Source: Pseudanabaena sp. Chao 1811 (GTDB lineage Bacteria; Cyanobacteriota; Cyanobacteriia; Pseudanabaenales; Pseudanabaenaceae). From it: a stretch of 64,000 nucleotides of DNA. The translations under genes were made by a program, and so were the position numbers. The stretch lies in assembly GCF_027942295.1 (NCBI RefSeq), contig NZ_CP101416.1, positions 3,086,501 to 3,150,500 of the forward strand, written 5' to 3'. The number at the start of each line of letters is the position of its first letter. The first letter of the stretch is position 1. Under the pieces are notes generated by a model. That model was not told the DNA's origin. It saw nothing but the letters and a program-made list of their open reading frames with translations, and made no database searches. This document shows, one piece after another, positions 49,431 to 59,057 of the stretch.

Positions 49431-52284
49431 ACTTTGCCTCCATCCAATTTTTGCCAGTGTGAATATCTACTTCTAGCTTTACCGAAAGCTCTAAAGCTGT
49501 TTCCATTGCTAGCTTGATCTTCGGTTGCAATTCCGCAACTTCATCAGGAGGAACCTCGAACACTAATTCATCATGGACTTGCAAGAGCAATCGTGCTTGA
49601 TAGTCTTTGAGAAGATCATGTACTCTGAGCATGGCAAGTTTCACAATGTCAGCACTGGTTCCCTGTATCGGTGCATTGACTGCCGATCGCAATAGAGCCG
49701 CTTTTTGATAGCCAGCCATATCTTTGAGATTGCGGAAATATCGTCTTCTACCTAGCACAGTCTGCACATAGCCATCCCGTTCCGCTTCTATTTCCACGCT
49801 TTGCATATAGGTAAAGATCCGTTCATAGCGTTGGTTGAATTTCTCAATGAATTGCTTGGCTTGTTTCACTGGCACACCAATATCACGGCTAAATTTTTGC
49901 GCTCCCATGCCATAGATCACCCCGTAGTTAATGATTTTGGCAAGGCGACGTTCTTCACTATTTACTTCTTCTTTTTCTAGAAGTAATTGCGCTGTGACTG
50001 TATGCACATCCTCACCAGCGTTAAAGGCTCGCATTAATTCAGGCTCTTGGCTTAAATGAGCAAGAATCCGCAATTCAATTTGAGAATAGTCGGCAGCTAG
50101 TAAAATCCAATCTTCTTTGGGTAAAAATCCTGCGCGAATCCGCTTACTGAAAGCAGTACGGATAGGAATATTTTGTAAGTTGGGATTGGAACTGCTTAAG
50201 CGACCTGTGGCGGTAACAGTTTGATTGAAATCGGTATGCACGCGCCCCGTTTTGGGTTGAATCAGCGAGGGCAAAGCATCGACATAGGTGGATTTGAGTT
50301 TGGCAAGGGTACGGTTTTCAAGGATTGTGTCAATGAGAGGATGATCTCCTTCCAATTTATTGAGAACCGCCACATCGGTGGAGTAGCCTGTTTTGCTTTT
50401 GCGAGATTTCTTCGTGAACTTTTCGCCAAGTAGTTCAACTAAAATTTCGCTTAATTGCTTCGGGGAGTTAAGGTTAAACTCTTGTCCTGCCTGTTGATAG
50501 GCAGCGATCGCTAAAGCATCTAGGTCTTTCTCTAATTCCTTAGAGAAAATACCCAAATAGTCTTTATCAATCCTAATCCCTCGCCATTCCATTTCTGCAA
50601 GAATCGGTTCTAGGGGAATTTCCAGATTTTGGAACAATTCCCACAATTCGGGAACAGATTTTAGTTTCTCTTCTAAAATTGGTCGAATGTGATAGGTGAT
50701 ATAAGTATCCATGCCGCAATATTGAGCGACAGAGGGAATATCTACTTCAGCGATCGATTTAAGTTTGCCAACAAGGGTTTTATAGCTCACGGTGCGGATT
50801 TGCAGGAAGTCCATCGCCAGATCGTCAAGCTTATGACTAGCTTCAGGATCGATGACATAGCTAGCGATCATCGTGTCGAATACCACACCTGCTAGTTCAA
50901 TCCCTGCGGACTTAAACATCAAGCGATCAAACTTGGCATTCTGCAAGTATTTAGTATAGCTAGCATCTTCGAGAATGGGCTTGAGAATCGCGCTTACTTC
51001 TTCCCATCGCAGGTTTTGCCCTGAATTATGGCTTAAGGGAATATAGGCAACTTCACTAATAGAATTACCCCAACAGCAACCAATACCAACTAACTCCGCC
51101 TCAAAGGGATTTAGCGCCGAGGTTTCCGTATCCCATGCCGTCGGTTGCTTATTATTCAGGATTTTGCATAAATCCTCTAATTTAGAAATTGTGTCGATAA
51201 TCTGTACATCTAATTTCAAAGAAGCAGTTGCGGCGATCGCTTGATTTTCCTCTTGCTTAGCAAAGTCAAACCACAACTCCTCATCCTCCCCATTCGGAGC
51301 CGATGTTTTGCTCCCCTCTCCCTGTGGGAGAGGGGCTGGGGGTGAGGGCTTCTTCTCATAATTCCCTGACAACTTAGCCTGAATTTGATCGACTCGCTTG
51401 ATAAAATCCTTTAGCTCAAGTTCCTCTAATAGCGGAACTAACTGCTCCGTATCAAAACCTGTCAACTTACAATCAGCGATCGCGACAGGAAGCGGCACAT
51501 CGGTTTTAATTGTCGCCATGAATTGTGAATGCTTAGCATCCTCAATTCCTTGCTCTAGCTTGGTTTTAACTGCTCCCTTCATACTAGGCAAAGCTGCCAA
51601 CACATTCTCTAATGAACCATATTCCGTAATTAATTTAACCGCAGTTTTTTCGCCAATCCCTCGCACCCCTGGAATATTGTCGGAAGCATCACCGCAGAGA
51701 GCTTTATAGTCTACAACCTGCGTGGGCAATACTCCTAGCCTCTCTTTTACCTGATCGGCATGGTATTCCACAATCTTATCTTTTTGTCCTAAGTTCAGTA
51801 CCGAAATCCGCTTTTCGGCATCAATTAACTGAAACAAATCGCGATCGCCACTTAAGATCTTGACGGTGTAACCCTCCGCACTCGCCGCCTGTGAGAGCGT
51901 TCCCAAGACATCATCCGCCTCAAAACCTGCTTGGGTAATTGCAGGCAAATTCATTGCTGCTAATACTTTTTGTAAGTTCTGAATATCAGGAATAAAGCTC
52001 TCAGGGGTTTCTGAGCGATTTGCCTTGTAGGTATCGTCAATTTCATGGCGAAAGGTGGGCTGAGCAAGGTCAAAGGCGATCGCTACAGCAGCAGGTTTTT
52101 CGCGATCGAGCATCTCAATTAATGCCTTCAAAAAGCCAAAACAAACACTGGTGGGGATTCCTGTCGAGGTACGCAAGCCGCCTTCGGGATGTTTGCCAAA
52201 GGCATAAAAGGCACGAAACGCGAGAGAATGTCCGTCAACTAGTAGAAATGTGGGATATGTTTGTTCGCTTGACATATTTGACAT
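49429..52284 (-). CDS. polA: DNA polymerase I
   Basis: The protein has 951 residues. The 5'-nuclease domain (1-300) has LLVDGHSLAFRAF, GFEADDVLGTL and ALCGDASDNIPGV. The 3'-5' exonuclease domain (about 365-560) keeps AWDTETSALNP. The polymerase domain (580-951) has motif A ADYSQIELRILAHLS, the O-helix RRLAKIINYGVIYGMG and motif C QVHDELVFE. It fills gaps and removes RNA primers. Between the first two domains, near residues 313-325, is PSPPAPLPQGEGS, encoded by an inserted palindromic repeat. It starts three bases after the hflX stop; an operon is likely. Confidence 0.96.
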   Translation of the reverse strand: MSNMSSEQTYPTFLLVDGHSLAFRAFYAFGKHPEGGLRTSTGIPTSVCFGFLKALIEMLDREKPAAVAIAFDLAQPTFRHEIDDTYKANRSETPESFIPDIQNLQKVLAAMNLPAITQAGFEADDVLGTLSQAASAEGYTVKILSGDRDLFQLIDAEKRISVLNLGQKDKIVEYHADQVKERLGVLPTQVVDYKALCGDASDNIPGVRGIGEKTAVKLITEYGSLENVLAALPSMKGAVKTKLEQGIEDAKHSQFMATIKTDVPLPVAIADCKLTGFDTEQLVPLLEELELKDFIKRVDQIQAKLSGNYEKKPSPPAPLPQGEGSKTSAPNGEDEELWFDFAKQEENQAIAATASLKLDVQIIDTISKLEDLCKILNNKQPTAWDTETSALNPFEAELVGIGCCWGNSISEVAYIPLSHNSGQNLRWEEVSAILKPILEDASYTKYLQNAKFDRLMFKSAGIELAGVVFDTMIASYVIDPEASHKLDDLAMDFLQIRTVSYKTLVGKLKSIAEVDIPSVAQYCGMDTYITYHIRPILEEKLKSVPELWELFQNLEIPLEPILAEMEWRGIRIDKDYLGIFSKELEKDLDALAIAAYQQAGQEFNLNSPKQLSEILVELLGEKFTKKSRKSKTGYSTDVAVLNKLEGDHPLIDTILENRTLAKLKSTYVDALPSLIQPKTGRVHTDFNQTVTATGRLSSSNPNLQNIPIRTAFSKRIRAGFLPKEDWILLAADYSQIELRILAHLSQEPELMRAFNAGEDVHTVTAQLLLEKEEVNSEERRLAKIINYGVIYGMGAQKFSRDIGVPVKQAKQFIEKFNQRYERIFTYMQSVEIEAERDGYVQTVLGRRRYFRNLKDMAGYQKAALLRSAVNAPIQGTSADIVKLAMLRVHDLLKDYQARLLLQVHDELVFEVPPDEVAELQPKIKLAMETALELSVKLEVDIHTGKNWMEAK
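51311..51348. repeat. Palindromic repeat inserted in frame in polA
   Basis: CTCCCCTCTCCC TGTG GGGAGAGGGG followed by CTGGGGGTGAGGG is a dispersed palindrome frequent in cyanobacterial and other genomes, often encoding SPPAPLPQGEG-type peptides. Here it adds about 13 residues to the linker between the 5'-nuclease and exonuclease domains. Confidence 0.8.
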
Positions 52285-52287
52285 ATT

Positions 52288-53961
52288 TTAAGATAGTTCT
52301 CCGATCGCATATTCGATTAGTTTTAACAAAGCCTTGCTCATTTGCTCAAAGCCTTGACGCTTCAGGGCAGATATGGCGATCGCATCGGGATATTTCTCTA
52401 AGAGTGCCTGAGGATCTGCAACCGCATCAATTTTATTAAACACTAATAAAGTCGGCCCAACTGCAATCGGCATATCTTTGAGGATTTTATCCACCGATTT
52501 AAGCTGATCTTCCCATGCAGAATGGGACGCATCAACGAGATGGACTAATACATCGGCTTCCGATACTTCTTCAAGGGTGGCACGAAACGCATCAACGAGG
52601 GATTTGGGAAGTTCGTGAATGAATCCCACGGTGTCGGTGAGTAGAACTGTATGCATTTTGTCCTCTTCACCTGTGAGCGTCAGGCGGCGCGTGGTGGGGT
52701 CAAGGGTCGCAAATAACTTATCGGCAGCATAAACATCAGCCTTAGTCATCGCATTCAATAAAGTTGATTTACCTGCATTGGTATAACCAACGATCGCTAC
52801 CGTCGGCACTTCTTGATCAACCCGTTTTTGACGAATGCGCGATCGCTGAGCTTGTAAATGATTGACTTGCTGTTGAAGGAAGGTAATCCGCTTTTGGATC
52901 ACACGGCGATCGGATTCTAACTTAGTTTCCCCAGGCCCGCGAGTACCGATACCACCACCGAGTCTGGATAGGGCTTGTCCATGTCCTGCGAGGCGTGGCA
53001 GACGATATTCTAGTTGGGCTAGCTCAACTTGTAACTTCCCTTCCGATGATTGAGCGCGTTGAGCAAAAATATCGAGAATAACTTCCGTGCGATCGCTAAC
53101 TCGTAAGCCGATCATTCTTTCGATATTACGAGTTTGAGAAGCCGTAAGTTCGCGATCAAACACTACGAGATTTGCGCCTTTTGTTTGGGCAGCGATCGCT
53201 AATTCTAAAACTTTACCTTCACCCAGCACAGTTTGTGGATGGGGACGTTCTCGCTTTTGCCAAATAGCATCAAGAACTTTACCCCCTGCACTTTCCACCA
53301 ATTGACCAAGCTCGATCATCGCAAAGGGCATGGAGTCCGATTTCTCTTTTTGGCGCATTAAGCCCACTAGCACCACCCGATCTTGGTTATCGTCGGTAGT
53401 ACGTCCTGCAAAATTGCGGCTAAATTCTTCTTCTAGCCCTTCCACTAACTCTAAGAAATCTTGCTTCGATAGGGCATCTACCGTCATCAGTTTAGACACG
53501 CGCCAAGCTTCTTGCTGCTCAGGTAGTTCCGTATCCGTAGCTGGTAGTAAATGCGCCAAATAGCCACGCTCAGTATAGCCTTTGGGATTTACTGGCAAAA
53601 TCACCAACGCATCAAGGCGCTGCATCAACATCGCCGTTAAGTCGGTAGGATTTGGATACTCAGCATCGGGGCTAGCACAAATACACCTAATCCCACTGAG
53701 GCGATCGCTACCATAGCGCGGTAACTCTAAGGGTGGAATTTTGGTTTGATTGGGCGAACCGATCGCCACGCGGATCACCTGTCCACGGCGATTAATATAC
53801 AGACAGATCGACTCCTTTAGCTCAGCACTGACGGCGGCAAGGCGTTGAGCCAATTCGGGAGTGGTGAGGCTATCTTGAGGCAAACGCGATCGATAGAGCC
53901 GATCTAATTGCTTTAATTGATGAGCCTTGAGTCCTTGGGTTTTTCCGTAAATAGTTTCGAT
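52288..53961 (-). CDS. hflX: Ribosome-associated GTPase HflX (start codon uncertain)
   Basis: The GTPase has an N-terminal HflX domain, GGGIGTRGPGETKLESDRR, a coiled-coil linker and a G domain with GYTNAGKSTLLN (G1), DTVGFIHELP (G3) and FNKIDA (G4). It binds ribosomes and can split stalled ones. The first canonical start is TTG 53883. However, the frame upstream encodes ETIYGKTQGLKAHQLKQLDR, the conserved N-terminus of cyanobacterial HflX, and has no ATG, GTG or TTG before the stop at about 53972. I extend to ATC at 53961, aligned with the usual Met before ETIYGK. polA follows downstream. Confidence 0.85.
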   Translation of the reverse strand: METIYGKTQGLKAHQLKQLDRLYRSRLPQDSLTTPELAQRLAAVSAELKESICLYINRRGQVIRVAIGSPNQTKIPPLELPRYGSDRLSGIRCICASPDAEYPNPTDLTAMLMQRLDALVILPVNPKGYTERGYLAHLLPATDTELPEQQEAWRVSKLMTVDALSKQDFLELVEGLEEEFSRNFAGRTTDDNQDRVVLVGLMRQKEKSDSMPFAMIELGQLVESAGGKVLDAIWQKRERPHPQTVLGEGKVLELAIAAQTKGANLVVFDRELTASQTRNIERMIGLRVSDRTEVILDIFAQRAQSSEGKLQVELAQLEYRLPRLAGHGQALSRLGGGIGTRGPGETKLESDRRVIQKRITFLQQQVNHLQAQRSRIRQKRVDQEVPTVAIVGYTNAGKSTLLNAMTKADVYAADKLFATLDPTTRRLTLTGEEDKMHTVLLTDTVGFIHELPKSLVDAFRATLEEVSEADVLVHLVDASHSAWEDQLKSVDKILKDMPIAVGPTLLVFNKIDAVADPQALLEKYPDAIAISALKRQGFEQMSKALLKLIEYAIGELS

Positions 53962-53996
53962 ATGCGTTACTCGTTATAATTGTGACTAGTGCTGTG

Positions 53997-54078
53997 TAAG
54001 TAGGCATAATTAAATATAAACCCCTCAAACCTGCGCCGCAGGTTCGATATCTGGATTTTAATTATGCCGAGGTACTTA
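53997..54078. repeat. Inverted-end element (short version)
   Basis: TAAGTAGGCATAATTAAATA on the left and ATTATGCCGAGGTACTTA on the right (reading TAAGTACCTCGGCATAAT inverted) are its ends. The central hairpin is only 7-base arms around GCC (54028-54044). It lies between the hflX start and the CbiX-like gene. Confidence 0.6.
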
Positions 54079-54110
54079 AAAGCAAATATTATAATTATAC
54101 TCAAGAGTCT

Positions 54111-54821
54111 ATGAACGCCACCGCGCTTTTTTTTGTAACGCATGGTAGTAGCGACCCCCGTTCGTGGTTAGGATTACAAGATCTAGTTGCCATAGCGCGA
54201 TCGCAAAGCAATCTCTATATTAGCGGCGGATGTCTGGAAGGTCAGCCCCTTACCCTAGCTCAGCAATTAGAAAAATTTGCCTATGAGATGATTGCTCATG
54301 GCATTTCTACCATTGCTGTCTTGCCATTGTTACTGTTGGAAGGAGTGCATGTTAGCGAAGATATTCCCGCAGAGGTAGCGATCGCCCAAAGCAAATTTCA
54401 AGATCGCTTGAGTTTTCGGACAATTGCTCACTTAGGAACGCATTCTCAAATTCCTGATTTACTGTTACAGCAATTTGAGAAATATACGGATGCCCCAAGT
54501 CAAGAAAAGCCATCTCGCATTTTAATTTCCCACGGAAGTCGTCGAACTGGGGCAAATCATGTGGTTGAGAACTTAGCAAGATCTAGCCAAGCGATCGCTG
54601 CCTATTGGGGGATTGAACCCAAAATAGAGACCCAAATTGAGTATTTACTTGCCCAAAACATTTATAAAATTAACGTATTACCTTATTTTTTAACCGAGGG
54701 TGGTATTACTGAAGCGATCGCAAATAAACTAAAACCCTATAGTGATCGGGCGCAGATCCAACAGTTGCCAGTACCATTATCAAATGAGCAGCTTGTAAGT
54801 TTAGCTTTAAGCATGATCTAG
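54111..54821 (+). CDS. cbiX: Sirohydrochlorin cobalto-/ferrochelatase (CbiX/SirB family)
   Basis: The protein has 236 residues in two similar halves, each beginning with a chelatase loop: FFVTHGSSDPRS (near 8) and ILISHGSRRTGANH (near 142). The conserved His of each loop binds the metal. The repeat explains the length, about twice that of the short archaeal CbiX. It inserts Fe or Co into sirohydrochlorin, for siroheme or cobalamin. The context does not show which; cobS at 31182 shows that a corrinoid route exists. The PAS-GGDEF-EAL gene follows 34 bases downstream. Confidence 0.9.
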   Translation: MNATALFFVTHGSSDPRSWLGLQDLVAIARSQSNLYISGGCLEGQPLTLAQQLEKFAYEMIAHGISTIAVLPLLLLEGVHVSEDIPAEVAIAQSKFQDRLSFRTIAHLGTHSQIPDLLLQQFEKYTDAPSQEKPSRILISHGSRRTGANHVVENLARSSQAIAAYWGIEPKIETQIEYLLAQNIYKINVLPYFLTEGGITEAIANKLKPYSDRAQIQQLPVPLSNEQLVSLALSMI

Positions 54822-54855
54822 TATATAAACAACTTTAACCGACAAGGGAAACACG

Positions 54856-57399
54856 TTGGCCGAAAGGTATAAGCATCTAAATCCAATCTATCAAGAGATT
54901 CTCAAACAAGAGCGTCTCAAGAATTTAATGCGTATTGCTAAATGTATTGAAAATAGTACGGTTGGAGTTTTTGAAACAGATTTAGATGATCACATTCGGG
55001 AAGTAAGTGTATCCTTCTGCGATCTTTTAGGATATAGAGCTTCACAAATCTGTCAACTCAAATACGAGGAAATCTGTCATCCCGATGACCTATCAGCCTA
55101 CTACTTCCTTAAGGAAAGATTACTATCAGGAGAAATTGATCACTGCTATCTCAATGTACGCTACATCCGTGAAGATGGGCAAATTGTGCAGGTATTACAA
55201 AGCACAGATCTCTCTATTGATAACACCAAGGAGCCATACTTTGTCAATAGATTTGAAGATATAACGGATTGGGAACAGACTTCTAAAAACCTACAGGATA
55301 CTGACAATCGCACACGCTATCTATTTGAGAACAATCCTAATCCGATGTGGATTTATGATCTCGAAACGTTGAGATTTTTAGCCGTCAATCAAGCTGCCAT
55401 CAATCACTACGGTTATAGTAAAGAAGAATTTCTCTCTATGACTTTGCAAGATATTCGTCCTCCCGAAGATATTCCTAAACTTTTGGAGGCGATCGCTAAT
55501 GCTAGGGTCTCAATCGGTTTAACGGAACCTGAATTATGGCGACACTGTAAAAAAGATGGTAGCCAGATTTTTGTATCTGTTTCATCGCACACTCTTATTT
55601 ACAATAATCGTCAATGTAAAATCATTTTAATTAATGATATTACCCAAAAGATACAAGCTGAAGAAGCACTAAAGAAGGCTGAAGCTAAGTATCGCAGTAT
55701 TTTTGAGAATGCTGTAGAAGGGATTTTTCAGTCTTCAGTGGATGGTAAATTCTTAATTGCTAATCCCATGCTTGCGAAGATCTATGGGTATGATACCCCT
55801 GAAGATTTGATTGCGAACCTTACAGATATTGGGCATCAGTTATATGTCAATCCTCAACGCCGACTGGAGTTAGTCAAGCTGTTGCTAGAACAAGAGGATG
55901 TCAAATTATTTGAATCTGAAGTCTATCGCAAAGATGGTTCGATTATTTGGACTTCAGAAAATGCCCATGCGGTTTATGATGTCGTGGGTAATCTACTCTA
56001 TTTTGAAGGAACAGTGGAGGACATTACCGCTAGCAAAAGGGCTAAAGCGGAGATCGAACATCTTGCCTTTCATGATTCGCTCACCAATTTACCAAATCGA
56101 GTTCTATTTCGTGAGCGTCTATCCTCAGCTCTAGAACATGCTGCGGAAAAGCTGCAAATCTATCTTGATGAGGTTCAGGAGGTGGCAATTAAGTTGATCC
56201 CTCCTTTACTTGCTGTATTGTTTCTCGATCTTGATCGTTTTAAATTAGTCAATGACACAATGGGTCATGCCGCAGGCGATCGCCTGTTGATCGAAGTTTC
56301 TAAAAGGTTGAGTGAGTGCATGTTTGAAAGTACTTTCTTGGCAAGGATGGGGGGCGATGAATTTATGATCTTTGTTTCTGACTTGCAAAGTGTGGAGTCA
56401 ATTCAGCAATTTGCCCAGTTAATTTTGCAATCCTTTGAAGTACCATTTTTTGTAGAAGAAATGGCACTTTATATCGGTACAAGTATCGGCATTAGCCTCT
56501 ATCCCAGTGATGGCATGGATCACGAAACCTTGATGAAACATGCTGACACGGCAATGTTTCGCGCTAAGGAGCGGGGCAGAAATCATTATCAACTATATAA
56601 TCATGCGATCGGCGCAAAGGTGATCGAATATGTAGCGATCGAGAATGGGATTCGTCAAGCCTTTGAGCGCTCTGAGTTTCAAGTGTTTTATCAACCCCAG
56701 ATTAATCTAGCTACGGGGGAGATCGACGGTATGGAGGCTTTGGCAAGATGGCTACATCCTGAGCTAGGCTGGGTTCCGCCCAATCAGTTTATCCCTGCGG
56801 CGGAGGAGCATGGTTTGATCGTGAGGTTGGGTGAATTAATTTTACGAACTGCTTGCGCTCAAAATCGGTCTTGGCAACAACAGGGGCTACCCCCAATCAG
56901 AATCGCGGTAAATTTTTCTGTTAAACAGTTCCAATCACCAAATTTATGCGATCGCATTATGCAAATTCTTGATGAGACGAATTTAGAGCCGCAATATTTG
57001 GAATTAGAAATTACCGAAAGCTTAGTCATGCAAGACCAAACGACCATCATTAAAATGTTGCGACAATTGCAAGCCTTGGGCATGTGCGTATCCATCGATG
57101 ACTTTGGGACTGGCTATTCTTCCCTCAGTTATTTACGATTATTACCCGTCAGCAAAGTCAAAATCGATGCTAGCTTTGTCCGCGAAACTCCTCATAATCG
57201 GGATGATGCCGCCATTACATCGGCAATTATTGCAATGGCGCATAATCTCAATCTCATTGCGATCGCTGAGGGAGTAGAGCGAAAGGAGCAGCTAGAGTTT
57301 TTACGCGCCCATCATTGTGACGCAGTACAGGGATATCTCTTCAGTCGTCCAGTTCCTGCCCACGAAGCCACATTATTACTCAAGGCTCAATTTAAATAA
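54856..57399 (+). CDS. PAS-PAS-PAS-GGDEF-EAL cyclic-di-GMP signalling protein
   Basis: The protein has 847 residues. Three PAS domains lie at about 26-141, 150-270 and 276-396. The GGDEF domain (about 405-580) has RMGGDEFMIF near 497. The EAL domain (about 600-845) has MEALARW near 625, ELEITESLVM, SIDDFGTGYSSLSYL and IAEGVERKEQLEFL. Catalytic residues of both domains are present, so it could both make and break c-di-GMP under control of signals sensed by the PAS domains. No membrane segment is seen. The TTG start is supported by AAGGG nine bases upstream. Two hairpins follow. Confidence 0.93.
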   Translation: MAERYKHLNPIYQEILKQERLKNLMRIAKCIENSTVGVFETDLDDHIREVSVSFCDLLGYRASQICQLKYEEICHPDDLSAYYFLKERLLSGEIDHCYLNVRYIREDGQIVQVLQSTDLSIDNTKEPYFVNRFEDITDWEQTSKNLQDTDNRTRYLFENNPNPMWIYDLETLRFLAVNQAAINHYGYSKEEFLSMTLQDIRPPEDIPKLLEAIANARVSIGLTEPELWRHCKKDGSQIFVSVSSHTLIYNNRQCKIILINDITQKIQAEEALKKAEAKYRSIFENAVEGIFQSSVDGKFLIANPMLAKIYGYDTPEDLIANLTDIGHQLYVNPQRRLELVKLLLEQEDVKLFESEVYRKDGSIIWTSENAHAVYDVVGNLLYFEGTVEDITASKRAKAEIEHLAFHDSLTNLPNRVLFRERLSSALEHAAEKLQIYLDEVQEVAIKLIPPLLAVLFLDLDRFKLVNDTMGHAAGDRLLIEVSKRLSECMFESTFLARMGGDEFMIFVSDLQSVESIQQFAQLILQSFEVPFFVEEMALYIGTSIGISLYPSDGMDHETLMKHADTAMFRAKERGRNHYQLYNHAIGAKVIEYVAIENGIRQAFERSEFQVFYQPQINLATGEIDGMEALARWLHPELGWVPPNQFIPAAEEHGLIVRLGELILRTACAQNRSWQQQGLPPIRIAVNFSVKQFQSPNLCDRIMQILDETNLEPQYLELEITESLVMQDQTTIIKMLRQLQALGMCVSIDDFGTGYSSLSYLRLLPVSKVKIDASFVRETPHNRDDAAITSAIIAMAHNLNLIAIAEGVERKEQLEFLRAHHCDAVQGYLFSRPVPAHEATLLLKAQFK

Positions 57400-57400
57400 C

Positions 57401-57431
57401 CATTTGCGCCGTGCAAAGCACGGCGCAAATG
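57401..57431 (+). terminator. Perfect hairpin at the end of the GGDEF-EAL gene
   Basis: CATTTGCGCCGTGC and its complement enclose the loop AAA, one base after the stop codon. Confidence 0.6.
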
Positions 57432-57440
57432 TGTGGGCTA

Positions 57441-57473
57441 TGAGAGAGGATTTGCTACGCAAACCCTCTCTCA
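57441..57473. terminator. Second hairpin in the same intergenic space
   Basis: TGAGAGAGGATTTGC and GCAAACCCTCTCTCA pair with one mismatch around TAC. It separates the GGDEF-EAL gene from the convergent nnr gene. Confidence 0.6.
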
Positions 57474-57494
57474 TCAAATTATTCCGAACTCGCG

Positions 57495-59057
57495 TTAATT
57501 ATTGGTGGAGAAGGAATACTTACCAAAGTACTGTAAAAATGGTAATAGGTTTTGTGCGAGTGTAACAGGATCGACACCCATAACCGTAAGCTGATGGGAA
57601 GTCCAGATCGCTGTTTTTGAATGCCAGACCGTGGCAGCGATCGCCACATCACTTGCTGTCATCCCTTGGGCTAGTAAACCCCCAATCATTCCTGCTAGCA
57701 CATCACCACTACCACCTCTAGCTAGTGCAGGCGTACTTTCAGGATTAATCCATACTTGCGAATCAGTAGCATGGGGGAATGCGATCGCAGTTCTGGCTCC
57801 CTTAAGTAAAATTGTTGATTGGGTAAGATTTACGACTGTTTGTAAGGCTTCTATCCGTTCAACTTCGCGTAATTCTGGAAAGAGACGACAGAACTCTCCC
57901 CAATGCGGCGTGAGAATCGTTGTATTCTTTCTATTCTGTAATTGAGAAATTCTTTGATCTTGCTCCAATGCTGCTACGGTATTTAAGCCATCGGCATCTA
58001 GAACTAATGGGCGATCGCTATCTAAGAGCCTTTGGACAATTTGCCTTGCCTCAAGAGAGATCCCACAACCACAAGCAATTGTCTGATATTTCTGCAAATC
58101 AAGATCAGGTAATTCGGCGATCGCCCCAGACTCAGTTTCGGGACAGCCAATGACGAGGGCATCAGGAATCTGTGCCAAAATGAGCGATTTGAGGGAATGC
58201 GGAACGGCGATCGATAACATACCGATGCCCGTTGCCTTTGCCCCCATTGCTGCTAAAAGTGCGGCTCCTCCATATTTTTGAGAACCGACAACTAGGAGCA
58301 AATGCCCGATTTCATACTTATGGGTAGTCGGATGACGTTTAATGGGCAAGCGATCGCTAAGTATTTGCTGGGGATCGATGCGCCAGAGTGGATGTGCATT
58401 ACCTAGTACTTGCCGAATAAATTGTTCGGGAATATTGAAGTCGATTCTTTCAAGTTCGCCGACATAGGGAGTTGCTAATTCTGTCAGTAAGCCCCGCTTC
58501 CATAATCCCAAACAGAAGGTATGCGTGGCTCTAATTGCAATGCCCATTACCTTCCCGTGATCAGTATGGATTCCTGATGGTAGGTCAATACTGACAATTG
58601 GGACTTGCCAATTATTGATTGTATTAATGGCGATCGCCACATCTCCAACTATATCCCGTTCTAATCCAAATCCAAAGATACCATCGACAATGAGATCACA
58701 TTTCTGTAATGATTCTAAGGATACAAAGGGAATTCCTAAGCGCTTGGCATAACAACTATGTACCCTTGTTAAAGGCTTGGATTTCGTAAATGGCGTATAG
58801 ATACGCACCTCTCGCCCTTGATGATGGAGTTCTCTCGCAACAACTAGCGCATCTCCGCCATTATGTCCCGGACCAACGAGAATACCCACATGCCCATAAA
58901 CTTCAGCAGGATAGAGTTCCGTTAATCTCTGGGTAATCCGCAGTGCAACTTTCTCCATAAGAGCAGCAACGGGCATTCCTGCTTGGAAGATAAGCTGCTC
59001 GATCGCCTGCATCTGAGCAGCAGTAGCGATCGCTTGAGAGGAGAGACAATCGATCAT
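57495..59057 (-). CDS. nnr: Bifunctional NAD(P)H-hydrate epimerase / dehydratase
   Basis: The protein has 520 residues. The N-terminal epimerase domain (1-215) has VGPGHNGGDALVVARELHHQG and SIDLPSGIHTD. The C-terminal ribokinase-like dehydratase domain (230-515) has VVGSQKYGGAALLAAMGA, LVLDADGLN and LARGGSGDVLAGMIGG. The fused enzyme repairs damaged NAD(P)H hydrates, the first domain interconverting epimers and the second dehydrating the S form with ADP or ATP. Its ATG abuts the stop of the PP2C gene upstream, suggesting a two-gene operon. Confidence 0.95.
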   Translation of the reverse strand: MIDCLSSQAIATAAQMQAIEQLIFQAGMPVAALMEKVALRITQRLTELYPAEVYGHVGILVGPGHNGGDALVVARELHHQGREVRIYTPFTKSKPLTRVHSCYAKRLGIPFVSLESLQKCDLIVDGIFGFGLERDIVGDVAIAINTINNWQVPIVSIDLPSGIHTDHGKVMGIAIRATHTFCLGLWKRGLLTELATPYVGELERIDFNIPEQFIRQVLGNAHPLWRIDPQQILSDRLPIKRHPTTHKYEIGHLLLVVGSQKYGGAALLAAMGAKATGIGMLSIAVPHSLKSLILAQIPDALVIGCPETESGAIAELPDLDLQKYQTIACGCGISLEARQIVQRLLDSDRPLVLDADGLNTVAALEQDQRISQLQNRKNTTILTPHWGEFCRLFPELREVERIEALQTVVNLTQSTILLKGARTAIAFPHATDSQVWINPESTPALARGGSGDVLAGMIGGLLAQGMTASDVAIAATVWHSKTAIWTSHQLTVMGVDPVTLAQNLLPFLQYFGKYSFSTNN

